Below are positions 36,282 to 44,873 of a stretch of 64,000 bases of DNA, in pieces (position 1 is the first letter of the stretch; every line of letters starts with the position of its first letter). Under the pieces are notes generated by a model, which was not told where the DNA came from, searched no databases, and was given only the letters and a program-made list of their open reading frames with translations. This stretch comes from Lunatibacter salilacus (GTDB lineage: Bacteria > Bacteroidota > Bacteroidia > Cytophagales > Cyclobacteriaceae), in NCBI RefSeq assembly GCF_009797935.1, contig NZ_VOLC01000007.1:186001-250000 (forward strand), in the 5' to 3' direction. Made by a program: the position numbers and the translations under genes.

Positions 36282-39056
36282 ATGTCCGCATACAACTTTC
36301 GAGAAGTAGAACAAAAATGGCAATCATTTTGGGAATCTTCCCAGCAGTTTCAAGCAAGCATTGACCCATCAAAACCCAAATTCTATTCCCTAGACATGTT
36401 TCCGTATCCTTCAGGTGCCGGCCTTCATGTAGGGCATCCATTGGGATACATCGCTTCTGATATCGTGACCCGATATAAGCGGTTAAAAGGATTTAACGTA
36501 TTGCATCCTATGGGCTATGATTCTTTTGGATTGCCCGCCGAGCAATACGCAATCCAGACGGGACAGCATCCCGCCATCACTACTGAAGAAAATATTAAAA
36601 GGTATACAGAGCAGCTTAAGCGGATTGGGTTTGCCTTTGACTGGAGTAAAGAGGTACGTACTTCCAACCCTGAGTACTACAGATGGACTCAGTGGATATT
36701 TATGCAGCTCTTCGACAGCTATTATGACAGCGATGAAGATAAGGCTAAATCTATCCAATCCTTGGTAGAGAAGTTTGAAAAATCCGGCAATGCAGAGGTG
36801 AATGCTGTTTGTGATGAGGAGACACTTGCTTTCAGTGCTTCTGAGTGGAAAGCCTTTTCAGAAAAATCCCAGCAGGAAATCCTACTCAAATATAGATTGA
36901 CTTTTTTGGCAGAAACCACCGTTAACTGGTGTTCCGCACTGGGTACTGTGCTTTCGAATGATGAGGTAAAGGACGGCTATTCCGAAAGAGGAGGGCATCC
37001 GGTAGAACGTAAAAAAATGAAACAGTGGAGCATGCGCATCACGGCCTATGCCGAACGCCTGCTCAATGACCTCGAAAAGGTGTATTGGCCCGAACCCGTA
37101 AAAGAAATGCAGCGAAACTGGATCGGCCGATCGTTAGGTGCCGAGATGGTCTTCAAGGTAAAGGGGCACGATCTCCAAATTAAAGTATTTACCACAAGAA
37201 TTGACACCATATATGGGGTGACCTACCTCGCATTGGCCCCGGAACATGAATGGGTGGATCAGCTAATTACCCCCGATCAGAGAGAAATAGTTAGTGAATA
37301 TGTCTCTACGGCCAAGAATCGGTCTGAACGGGATAGAATGAGTGATGTGAAAACAATTTCCGGAGCCTTTACCGGAAGCTACGCCATTAATCCATTTAAC
37401 GGTGAAAAAATCCAAATATGGGTCGCCGACTATGTGTTGGCAGGATACGGAACTGGTGCCGTAATGGCCGTACCAGGCCATGATGAGCGGGATTACAATT
37501 TCGCGAAGCATTTTGGGTTGGAAATCAGACAGGTGATTGAGGGCGATTTGGAAAACGGAAGCTTCCCCGGAAAAGGAGGGACAATCATGAACTCCGCCAT
37601 GCTAAACGGGCTGGAAATGCAGGATGCCATGAACAGAGCCATTACTTTCTTGGAGGAAAACAACATAGGTAGAGGCAAAATCCAATACCGCATGCGGGAT
37701 GCCATCTTTACCCGTCAGCGGTATTGGGGAGAACCCCTTCCTGTTTATTTCAAAGACGAACTTCCCTACCTGATGGATGAAAAAGACCTGCCATTGGTGT
37801 TGCCGGAAGTGGATAAATTTCTTCCGACCGAAGACGGAGACCCTCCTCTCGGAAGGGCGCAGGATTGGACCTACAAAGCCGTAGATGGCGAATTCCCGAT
37901 TGAAAAAAGCACTATGCCGGGATGGGCAGGATCTAGCTGGTATTTTTTCCGGTACATGGATCCAACCAATGAATCCCAGTTTGTGGGAGAAGAGGCGGAA
38001 AAGTATTGGGGTGCCGTTGACTTATATATAGGAGGTGCGGAACATGCCACCGGACACTTGCTATATTCCAGGTTTTGGACAAAATTTCTTTATGATAGAG
38101 GCTTTGTAAGCATCGAGGAGCCCTTCAAAAAGATGATCAACCAGGGGATGATCCAAGGCAGGTCTAACTTTGTCTTCCGACAAAAAGGAACAAATACCTT
38201 TGTCAGCGCCGGATTGAAAGACAACCATGACACCATACCCATGCATGTGGATGTCAATATCGTGTACAATGACCAGCTTAACCTGGAGGCATTTAAAAAT
38301 TGGCGACCGGACTTGGCGGATGCGGCATTTATCCTGGAAGACGGCAAGTACCACTGCGGTGCTGAAGTGGAGAAAATGTCCAAATCCAAATACAATGTTG
38401 TGAGCCCCGACGATGTAATCGAGCGATATGGAGCTGACACACTGCGGCTTTATGAAATGTTTTTGGGTCCATTGGAGCAGTTTAAGCCGTGGAATACTAA
38501 CGGTATAGACGGCGTGTTTAAGTTTCTGAAGAAAATGTGGCGGCTCTTTCACGATGCCCAAGACAATTTCAAGGTGACGGATACGGCACCGAGCAAGGAG
38601 GAACTCAAAGCCCTGCACAAAGCCATCAAAAAGGTTGAAGAAGATATTGACAAGTATTCGTTCAATACTTCTGTCTCTACATTTATGATTTGCGTCAATG
38701 AATTGGCCGCATTGAAATGCAATAAACGGGCTATTTTGGAGCCATTTCTAATTATCCTTTCTCCTTATGCCCCACATATAGCGGAGGAATTATGGGCACA
38801 GTTGGGACATGAGACTTCCATCATTCATTCCACATATCCTATTGCTGAGGAGAAATACCTTGCTGAAGAATCCCACGAATACCCAGTGTCGATCAACGGC
38901 AAGATGCGGGCAAAGGTGAGTCTATCTTTGGACCTATCGAAAGAAGCGATCGAAGAACAGGCTCTGGCCAATGAAACAGTACAAAAATGGCTAGAAGGAA
39001 AATCTCCAAAAAAGGTGATCGTCATTCCAGGAAAAATCGTCAATATCGTTATGTAA
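36282..39056 (+). CDS. leuS: Leucyl-tRNA synthetase
   Basis: Charges tRNA-Leu. 924 residues. The HIGH-type motif is HVGH at 49-52 after [14 protein letters not shown] is at 698-702. The editing (CP1) domain includes [17 protein letters not shown], and the C-terminal anticodon and tail domains end in [10 protein letters not shown]. Length and order are those of bacterial LeuRS, with a lengthened insertion around residues 150-190. A terminator follows five bases after the stop. Confidence 0.97.
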   Translation: MSAYNFREVEQKWQSFWESSQQFQASIDPSKPKFYSLDMFPYPSGAGLHVGHPLGYIASDIVTRYKRLKGFNVLHPMGYDSFGLPAEQYAIQTGQHPAITTEENIKRYTEQLKRIGFAFDWSKEVRTSNPEYYRWTQWIFMQLFDSYYDSDEDKAKSIQSLVEKFEKSGNAEVNAVCDEETLAFSASEWKAFSEKSQQEILLKYRLTFLAETTVNWCSALGTVLSNDEVKDGYSERGGHPVERKKMKQWSMRITAYAERLLNDLEKVYWPEPVKEMQRNWIGRSLGAEMVFKVKGHDLQIKVFTTRIDTIYGVTYLALAPEHEWVDQLITPDQREIVSEYVSTAKNRSERDRMSDVKTISGAFTGSYAINPFNGEKIQIWVADYVLAGYGTGAVMAVPGHDERDYNFAKHFGLEIRQVIEGDLENGSFPGKGGTIMNSAMLNGLEMQDAMNRAITFLEENNIGRGKIQYRMRDAIFTRQRYWGEPLPVYFKDELPYLMDEKDLPLVLPEVDKFLPTEDGDPPLGRAQDWTYKAVDGEFPIEKSTMPGWAGSSWYFFRYMDPTNESQFVGEEAEKYWGAVDLYIGGAEHATGHLLYSRFWTKFLYDRGFVSIEEPFKKMINQGMIQGRSNFVFRQKGTNTFVSAGLKDNHDTIPMHVDVNIVYNDQLNLEAFKNWRPDLADAAFILEDGKYHCGAEVEKMSKSKYNVVSPDDVIERYGADTLRLYEMFLGPLEQFKPWNTNGIDGVFKFLKKMWRLFHDAQDNFKVTDTAPSKEELKALHKAIKKVEEDIDKYSFNTSVSTFMICVNELAALKCNKRAILEPFLIILSPYAPHIAEELWAQLGHETSIIHSTYPIAEEKYLAEESHEYPVSINGKMRAKVSLSLDLSKEAIEEQALANETVQKWLEGKSPKKVIVIPGKIVNIVM

Positions 39057-39060
39057 AAAT

Positions 39061-39098
39061 AAAGCCCCGAAACCAAGATTTGATTCCGGGGCTTTTTC
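39061..39098 (+). terminator. Terminator after leuS
   Basis: A nine-base stem (39061-39069 with 39087-39095, GC-rich GCCCCG core) and a T-run to 39097 begin immediately past the leuS stop codon. Confidence 0.85.
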
Positions 39099-39142
39099 CT
39101 ATATTATAATCCTAACTTCAAATACCGCAAGACCGCTCATTC

Positions 39143-39457
39143 ATGCTAAATCGGATCTTTCTCTCCCTTGCAAGTATTGGGGCCTCCTTAGTGTTGGCCT
39201 ATGCCCACCTATCGCAATGGTGGATTAGTGGCGAGGAATCCAATAGCCCCAAACCCAGTGAGGCGGACAGCATTCATTTTTATACCGGAGAAATGGTCCT
39301 TTCCCCAAATGCTTTATTGAGTTTTGGAATATTGTTTTTGCTTATTGGGATTTCCTCTTTAGTTTTCAGCATTTTAGGAAAATGGAAAGGGGTGTTTTTT
39401 TGTTTTGTGATTGCCATGATATTGATTTGGATTCGGATTTCTGCTGGAATTAGGTAA
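39143..39457 (+). CDS. Small membrane protein, function unknown
   Basis: 104 residues with three predicted membrane segments (about 5-22, 55-78, 82-100) and an acidic loop of ~30 residues between the first two. ATG 39143. Not recognised as a family. It follows the leuS terminator and so needs its own promoter, which I cannot see. Confidence 0.6.
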   Translation: MLNRIFLSLASIGASLVLAYAHLSQWWISGEESNSPKPSEADSIHFYTGEMVLSPNALLSFGILFLLIGISSLVFSILGKWKGVFFCFVIAMILIWIRISAGIR

Positions 39458-39561
39458 CTGAATAATTCGCCAACTGATTGCCTGCGAACCACCGATAAGA
39501 ATTTCCATCCGCATAATAAGTCGGAACCGCTTTATAGGTTTTTTTTCCATTCAATAACCCT

Positions 39562-39569
39562 TACCTTTG
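39562..39569 (+). promoter_or_regulatory. Candidate -7 box (TACCTTTG) for the FKBP gene
   Basis: TACCTTTG fits TAnnTTTG and ends 19 bases before the ATG at 39589. A T-rich stretch lies in the -33 region but without a clean TTTG. Confidence 0.45.
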
Positions 39570-39588
39570 TACGCTGAAATACATACTT

Positions 39589-40095
39589 ATGAAAATCAGT
39601 GAAAATACGGTGGTCGGATTGACCTATGAATTAAAAGTAACAAACAACGAAGATGGCTCTGATCCATTTCCCGCGGAAGTAAGAGATCAAGAAGATCCCT
39701 TTTATTTTGTCTTTGGAAATAGTGGTTTACCGCCAAAGTTTGAAACTGAACTGGAAAACAAAGCTGCAGGTGACACCTTCATATTTAGCCTGAATGTAGA
39801 AGAAGCTTACGGGAATCCCGACGAAGAGATGATCGTACAAGTTCCAAAATCCCAGTTTACCCAGGAAAGGGGATTTCAGGAAGGGATGTTGGAAGAAGGC
39901 AATTTTTTACCGTTACTGGATGAGGACGGATACCCGATGCAGGCTAAAATACTAAAGGATCTGGGAGAGGAGTTACTTTTGGATTTCAACCATCCTTTGG
40001 TAGGCATGAATCTTCATTTTAACGGGGAGGTCTTTGAAGTTCGGGAGGCTACTGGAGAAGAAGTGGAAAACGGAAGTATAGCGGATAACGGTTAG
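39589..40095 (+). CDS. FKBP-type peptidyl-prolyl isomerase, SlyD-like
   Basis: 168 residues of cytosolic SlyD-type FKBP. It opens with ISENTVVGLTYELKV, continues with PPKFETELENKAAGDTFIFSLNVEEAYG, and closes the FKBP fold with DFNHPLVGMNLHFNGEVFEVREAT. The inserted IF chaperone domain lies at about 70-125. No His-rich tail, unlike E. coli SlyD. Assists folding of proline-limited proteins. Single gene with its own candidate promoter. Confidence 0.88.
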   Translation: MKISENTVVGLTYELKVTNNEDGSDPFPAEVRDQEDPFYFVFGNSGLPPKFETELENKAAGDTFIFSLNVEEAYGNPDEEMIVQVPKSQFTQERGFQEGMLEEGNFLPLLDEDGYPMQAKILKDLGEELLLDFNHPLVGMNLHFNGEVFEVREATGEEVENGSIADNG

Positions 40096-40428
40096 TCAGC
40101 GACCACTCAAAGTAAATTTTTGAATAGAACCACAGAGGACACTGAGGTTACACAGAGGACACGGAGAGTTATCTAAAAAAAACTTTGTGATCTTTGTGTC
40201 TTCTTTGTGTCCTTCGTGGTCTATTTTAAACCACATAGTTCACATAGCAGTTTTCGAAATCAGGTGCCTCCGCCGCGCCATCGTTGCGTCCGTTGCGTGA
40301 AAAAAGGAGAGGCAGTATCAAAAAATAACTCCGTGCTCTTTATGCCTTCTTTGTGTCCTCCGTGGTCTATTTTACACCACATAGGAGTTCACATAGGCTC
40401 AAGGGATTGACTTTGCGAAAACGCAGAG
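40096..40428. repeat. Gene-free repeat patch with direct and inverted copies
   Basis: No protein gene is supported here. CACAGAGGACAC occurs twice (40131-40142 and 40151-40162). Further right the opposite-strand equivalent appears twice (40207-40220 and 40353-40366), 12/14 and 13/14 matches to the complement of 40129-40142. A larger direct repeat of about 47-50 bases (40201-40247 and 40347-40396) carries ttctttgtgtcc, cgtggtctatttta, accacatag and ttcacatag in both copies. A 9-bp perfect hairpin stem (40404-40412 with 40427-40435) closes the patch and covers the stop codon of the next gene. Confidence 0.75.
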
Positions 40429-41400
40429 TCAATCCTCCTCTAAAACAAGCACATCTTTTTCATTATAAGTAAGTATAAGACGGTCGCCCAGGTTAAATAC
40501 CCGCCTGCTATCCTGTATCCTCCAGTAAATATTTTCCTCCTCAAGCAAAACAGTAAGGTGATTATAACCCAATCGAAACTGGCATTTCTTCACTACACCT
40601 ACCATTCCTGTGCCTGATGTATCCGCAAGTACATGTTGCGGTCTTATGTATTTGTTTTTTTCCTGACCTAGCTGATTAAGTCTGCTAAACATGGAAGCTA
40701 CGTAGCGGTTTTTTGGCTTACTGAATATTTCGGCGGCCTTTCCCCGCTGCACGATCTTTCCTCCACGCATCACACACAGCTCATCGGCTACCGCCAATGC
40801 GTCTGACAAATCATGCGTCACCCAGATAACTGTCAGGTCAATTTCCTCAAAAATATCATGCAGTTCCTCCAGCAAAACTCTTTTCTGGATGGCATCCAAA
40901 TTACTGAAAGGTTCGTCCAGCAGTAGCAGTTCAGGCTCTATGCTTAGGGCTCTGGCAATAGCTACTTTCTGCTGTTCTCCCCCAGACAGCTGCTTCGGCA
41001 GCCGATCTTTTTTGTCGGTCAGGCCAAACAAATCAAGCAGGAAAGAAGTCCGCTCCTTCACATAGGTTTTATCGTACTGGATTAGGGGACGTTTGATATT
41101 TTCTTCCGCGGTAGAAAATGGATAAAGTTTGAATTGCTGATGAATCAACTGAATATCATCGTACCCAGCCACCAACTTTTGCGATGGATTCAAAACTGGA
41201 TTCCCGCTCAAGGTCACAGTACCTTCATCCTGCACTTCCAATCCTGCAATAATCCGAAGTAGGGTGCTTTTGCCTGAACCGCTCTCACCGATAATGGCAA
41301 GCCGCTGACCTTTTATCAAGGAAAGTGAGAAATCATTCAACGCAGTCCCCGGCGCATTTTGATAACGCTTGTGAAGTCCCTCAATTGTTAAAAATGTCAC
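40429..41400 (-). CDS. ABC transporter ATP-binding protein without partner genes
   Basis: 323 residues. A complete ATPase domain (1-235): Walker A GESGSGKST, Q-loop in IHQQFKLYPF, signature LSGGEQQKVAIARAL, Walker B LLLLDEPFSNLDA, and H-loop VTHDLSDAL. A C-terminal TOBE-like regulatory domain (~245-323) follows, as in the PotA/MalK/FbpC import group. No permease or binding protein is in the neighbourhood, so the transported solute cannot be named. Starts four bases inside the YjbR-like gene (ATGA overlap). Confidence 0.88.
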   Translation of the reverse strand: MTFLTIEGLHKRYQNAPGTALNDFSLSLIKGQRLAIIGESGSGKSTLLRIIAGLEVQDEGTVTLSGNPVLNPSQKLVAGYDDIQLIHQQFKLYPFSTAEENIKRPLIQYDKTYVKERTSFLLDLFGLTDKKDRLPKQLSGGEQQKVAIARALSIEPELLLLDEPFSNLDAIQKRVLLEELHDIFEEIDLTVIWVTHDLSDALAVADELCVMRGGKIVQRGKAAEIFSKPKNRYVASMFSRLNQLGQEKNKYIRPQHVLADTSGTGMVGVVKKCQFRLGYNHLTVLLEEENIYWRIQDSRRVFNLGDRLILTYNEKDVLVLEED

Positions 41401-41747
41401 AGGGAAAGATCGGCTTGTACCTTTTTAGGAAGGCTTTTGAAAACTAATTCGTAGGAATGGTCTACCCATTCAAGAATAATACTATCCGGCACACTTCCAT
41501 CAAAAGGCACGGTATTCCAATGCTTCTTATTCATGTGGTAACCAGGGGTGACGCTACTATATCTCTCCCTAATATCAATCGCCAATTCAGGGTCGCATTT
41601 CAAATTAACACTTTCAAACGCCAATATATCCACGATGGCAAAAATCTTCCCACCAACACGAAAACATAGCGTGTCAGGATCAAATGGTGTGTCCTCTGTC
41701 ACTCCATTTTTAGAAAGGCAATACGATCGAAAAAATGTAATTTCCAT
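41397..41747 (-). CDS. MmcQ/YjbR family protein
   Basis: 116 residues. Family signs: KNGVTEDTPFDPDTLCFRVGGKIFA at the N-terminus, LKCDPELAIDIRERYSSVTPGYHMNKKHWNTV in the middle and a VDHSYELV segment near the C-terminus. The fold is CyaY-like and DNA binding has been proposed; the true role is unsettled. Translationally coupled to the ABC ATPase gene by a four-base overlap. Confidence 0.88.
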   Translation of the reverse strand: MEITFFRSYCLSKNGVTEDTPFDPDTLCFRVGGKIFAIVDILAFESVNLKCDPELAIDIRERYSSVTPGYHMNKKHWNTVPFDGSVPDSIILEWVDHSYELVFKSLPKKVQADLSL

Positions 41748-41775
41748 TAATCACAACCTTAAAACTTTTGGAAAA

Positions 41776-41964
41776 TCAGGCCAAACGCTTGACCAGCCAA
41801 ATGATAAATGCAAACAGAAACATTAGAATGGAGATTTTATTAATCCCATGCATCATCCGAAGGTTGAAGTTTGGCTTGTTATCCGGATCGGGCTTTCTAA
41901 AAACCCGAATGAAATAATTTCCAACTTCTCCCAATTGGAAAAACTCTTTTACTTTATTTGCCAT
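41776..41964 (-). CDS. Small membrane protein, DUF6728-like
   Basis: 62 residues. KEFFQLGEVGNYFIRVFRKPDPDNKPNFNLRMMHGINKISI precedes one C-terminal membrane helix (~45-60). This N-terminal pattern is one I recall from short Bacteroidota proteins called DUF6728. Function unknown. It lies after ispG with a structured repeat in between, and 28 bases before the YjbR-like gene. Confidence 0.65.
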   Translation of the reverse strand: MANKVKEFFQLGEVGNYFIRVFRKPDPDNKPNFNLRMMHGINKISILMFLFAFIIWLVKRLA

Positions 41965-41983
41965 GTCATATTTTTCATGTGTT

Positions 41984-42085
41984 ATTAATTTGTTTTTCAG
42001 AGGTCACCCCGATGAGTCGGGGCAAGCTATGGAATCTCGCTATGATAATCATCTTCCGTGTGAGGTTTTCTTCCTGCTCGATTTC
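41984..42085 (-). repeat. Dispersed structured repeat, copy 1
   Basis: About 100 bases between ispG and the small membrane protein, related to 53683-53803 in the same orientation. Shared on the minus strand: GAAATCGAGCA, GAAAACCTC, the palindrome ATGATTATCAT, GAGATTCC, and the distal end CTGAAAAACAA. The middle holds a CCCCGA/TCGGGG hairpin (42007-42022). It ends 19 bases before the ATG at 41964. Confidence 0.75.
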
Positions 42086-42103
42086 TTAGCAGTAATCATT
42101 CAT

Positions 42104-44089
42104 TTAATCTACGTGTTCGGGCTCAATCCACTGACCGCCCTTCCGTATTATTTCAATCAGTTCATCAACCGCTTTTTCGGAAGGCACTGATTTTTTCATC
42201 ACTTCCTTTCCCTTATATAGGGTGATTTTGCCCTTTCCTGATCCAACGTATCCATAATCAGCATCAGCCATTTCCCCGGGACCGTTTACAATACAACCCA
42301 TAATCCCAATCTTAACACCCTTTAGGTGATCGGTACGTTTCCGAATCATGGCAGTTGTTTCCTGCAAGTCAAAAAGTGTACGCCCACAGGAAGGACAGCT
42401 AATGTATTCCGTCTTTGACATCCTCGTACGAGCAGCCTGCAACACCCCAAAACTTACGGCATTGTGAACCTTGACCTGTACCAATAAATCTTCCCTTGGA
42501 TCGCCCGAATAAGCTCCCAGCCCCAACATGATGCCATCTCCCAAACCATCAATCAGCAACCCGCCTACGTCGGTAGCCGGATAAAGCATCACCTGATCGG
42601 TTTCCAACCGCGTATAAGACACCTGAACTACGATGGGATTAGTCACCTTCTCTTGTATAAACGAGACAAACGCCCTCCGTAGTGCAGGCATGGCATGCTG
42701 ATTATCTGTTCTTAGCAGAATAACAACATCGTTTCTTCCATGAATCAGTGGGATTGCTTCGTTCACTTCTTGATCCGATATACTCAGAAAATTCAAGATA
42801 GGATGAAAGATTTCAGCATCCCGAAATGATTCCAAGCCGTATAAGGGAAAGGTATTCTTTTGATCTGTCGCCTTCTGCCAGACGGATGCGTCTTGGATTT
42901 CTTTCAACCCATTGGGCAGCATAAATGAAATGGGATTGGATCCAGAGTAGACATAGTCGCAACCCTGATCATTCATTTTCCATTTATCGAGTTCAGGAAG
43001 GTAAAAATGTCCAACGTTCTTAAGCTCCTTTTCTGTTATTTCCGGAATTACAGAAAGGTCTGTGATAACGCGGGGCACATTTCCTCCACCAAAATTCACC
43101 ACTTCAAACGCTTCCCTTTTCGTGTATTCAAATGGATTGATGGGATAATTATTTATTTCCTCTATGGGTTCATGCCCGGGCCGGTTTTCGTACCTGTTTA
43201 TAAGTGACTTTACCACAGGCGCTTCGAATTCTGGATCTTCGGTAAGCGATACCCGGACTGTATCTCCCAGCCCATCTTCTAGGAGGGCTCCTATCCCAAC
43301 GGCTGATTTGATCCTCCCATCTTCCGCTTCTCCGGCTTCTGTGACTCCGAGGTGAAGGGGATAAGGCTTAAATCCTCCCTCATCCAACTTCTGTACGAGC
43401 AATCGGTATGCTTGAACCATTACTTGGGTATTGGAGGATTTCATAGAAATCACAATATTGTAATAGCTTTCATCCTCACATATCCTCAAAAATTCAAGTG
43501 CTGACTCCACCATTCCCAACGGGGTATCACCATATCTGCTCATGATCCGGTCAGAGAGCGATCCGTGGTTTGTCCCTATCCGCATTGCGGTACCGTTTTT
43601 CTTACAAATGTTTACCAGAGGCAAGAAACGCTCTCTAATACGATCCAATTCTGCTTGATAGGTTTCATCAGAATAGTCATATACCTCAAATTTCTTCTTA
43701 TCGGCATAGTTGCCGGGATTGATCCTTACTTTCTCCACAATACCCGCAGCAACTTCCGCAGCATTTGGAGTAAAGTGTATATCGGCTACAAGGGGTGTGT
43801 TGTACCCCCTTTTTAAAAGTCCGTCTTTGATGTGTCTTAGATTTTCCGCCTCCTTGATACTTGGAGCGGTGATCCGAACCAATTGGCACCCACTTTCTAT
43901 CATACGGATACTTTGTTCTATAGACCCTTGGGTATCCATTGTATCCACTGTAGTCATCGACTGCACCACGATGGGGTTGTCCCCACCGACAACTACATCA
44001 CCGATCTGTACGGGAATGGTTTTCCTCCTTGAAAAAGCCGTCAGGCTATTACAGTAATTGATCTTTTCTATCAGTGTCTTGGATTCCAT
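42104..44089 (-). CDS. ispG: (E)-4-hydroxy-3-methylbut-2-enyl-diphosphate synthase, long form
   Basis: Fe-S enzyme of the MEP isoprenoid pathway that converts MEcPP to HMBPP. 661 residues: an N-terminal TIM barrel (~20-300), a middle insertion domain of ~200 residues, then the Fe-S domain with CPSCGRTLFDLQ and GCIVNGPGEMADADYGYVG supplying three Cys and one Glu ligand. The inserted domain marks the long type found in plants and Bacteroidota/Chlorobi. Two bases separate it from the upstream SDR gene, so they form one transcript. Confidence 0.95.
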   Translation of the reverse strand: MESKTLIEKINYCNSLTAFSRRKTIPVQIGDVVVGGDNPIVVQSMTTVDTMDTQGSIEQSIRMIESGCQLVRITAPSIKEAENLRHIKDGLLKRGYNTPLVADIHFTPNAAEVAAGIVEKVRINPGNYADKKKFEVYDYSDETYQAELDRIRERFLPLVNICKKNGTAMRIGTNHGSLSDRIMSRYGDTPLGMVESALEFLRICEDESYYNIVISMKSSNTQVMVQAYRLLVQKLDEGGFKPYPLHLGVTEAGEAEDGRIKSAVGIGALLEDGLGDTVRVSLTEDPEFEAPVVKSLINRYENRPGHEPIEEINNYPINPFEYTKREAFEVVNFGGGNVPRVITDLSVIPEITEKELKNVGHFYLPELDKWKMNDQGCDYVYSGSNPISFMLPNGLKEIQDASVWQKATDQKNTFPLYGLESFRDAEIFHPILNFLSISDQEVNEAIPLIHGRNDVVILLRTDNQHAMPALRRAFVSFIQEKVTNPIVVQVSYTRLETDQVMLYPATDVGGLLIDGLGDGIMLGLGAYSGDPREDLLVQVKVHNAVSFGVLQAARTRMSKTEYISCPSCGRTLFDLQETTAMIRKRTDHLKGVKIGIMGCIVNGPGEMADADYGYVGSGKGKITLYKGKEVMKKSVPSEKAVDELIEIIRKGGQWIEPEHVD

Positions 44090-44091
44090 GA

Positions 44092-44796
44092 TTATATATC
44101 ACCTAATTGAGGGCGGATTACTATTTCTTCAACTACAGACTGGGCAGAAAGGTTATAAGCCGACCATACCATCTCGGCAACATCAGACGCCTTGATAAAT
44201 CGCTCAGCCGGTAAATCCACTCCTTCCCAACTGGCAGTGAGGGTGGCACCGGGCAAAACGGAGGTTACCCGAATGCCGTGGGGCAAAAGTTCCTGCCTAA
44301 GGCACTTGGTAAAACCCAACATGGCCCATTTGGAAATTGCATAGCTCCCTCCGTTGGCATAAGCAGTCAGTCCTGCTATCGAGCCAATCGTGAAAATATG
44401 GCCTGATCTTCTGGATATAAATTCATCGGTAAATGCGCGGGTCAGGTAATAGGCGGAAAACAAATTGGTCTGCAATGTAAGTTCAAAGTTTTCTTCAGGT
44501 TCACTGTGAATGGCTCCCGGAATGAAAATCCCTGTATTATTAATTAAAATATCCGGTACGCAGTGCTTTTTCACTTCTTCCGCAAAGGCTTTCGTCTGTT
44601 CCTTACCTGAAAGATCCGCTCCTTTGACAAATACGGTGACCTCAGGAAATTTTTGATTAAGCTCAGTTTTTAGGTCATCCAGATCCTGCTGATTCCTGGC
44701 ACAGGTATAAATGTCAAACCCCTGTTGTGCAAATCTCAAAATGATTGCTTTTCCTATTCCTTTGGTTCCGCCTGTTACTAATATACTCTTTGACAT
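44092..44796 (-). CDS. Short-chain dehydrogenase, sepiapterin-reductase-like
   Basis: 234 residues with TGGTKGIGKA for NADP(H), INNTGIF, and an intact Ser/Tyr/Lys site (SIAGL, then YAISK). The C-terminal VVEEIVIRPQLGDI closely resembles what I remember of Chlorobium sepiapterin reductase, which has a similar VVEEI-RP-GDI ending. It might thus complete a folE-PTPS-SDR tetrahydrobiopterin pathway. Without a search this is a moderate-confidence proposal; it could also be a generic SDR. First gene of the transcript leading into ispG. Confidence 0.75.
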   Translation of the reverse strand: MSKSILVTGGTKGIGKAIILRFAQQGFDIYTCARNQQDLDDLKTELNQKFPEVTVFVKGADLSGKEQTKAFAEEVKKHCVPDILINNTGIFIPGAIHSEPEENFELTLQTNLFSAYYLTRAFTDEFISRRSGHIFTIGSIAGLTAYANGGSYAISKWAMLGFTKCLRQELLPHGIRVTSVLPGATLTASWEGVDLPAERFIKASDVAEMVWSAYNLSAQSVVEEIVIRPQLGDI

Positions 44797-44841
44797 TTAT
44801 TTGTGTTTCAATTATTAGTATAACAACTAATTTAACACCTG

Positions 44842-44849
44842 CAAAGTTA
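44842..44849 (-). promoter_or_regulatory. Candidate -7 box (TAACTTTG) for the SDR-ispG operon
   Basis: The minus strand reads TAACTTTG, a full TAnnTTTG match, about 45 bases before the SDR ATG at 44796. Confidence 0.45.
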
Positions 44850-44873
44850 CAAGAATTCCGCGTTTATTCTATA

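Noticed and set aside
38061-38618. 185-codon antisense ORF inside leuS
   Set aside because: Shadow of the leuS frame, which contains KMSKS.
40207-40410. 67-codon ORF in the repeat patch
   Set aside because: Composed of repeat units, low-complexity, no start signal.
41963-42190. 75-codon plus-strand ORF
   Set aside because: It is made by the dispersed repeat and antisense ispG sequence; the peptide similarity to the ORF at 53699-53929 just reflects the shared repeat.
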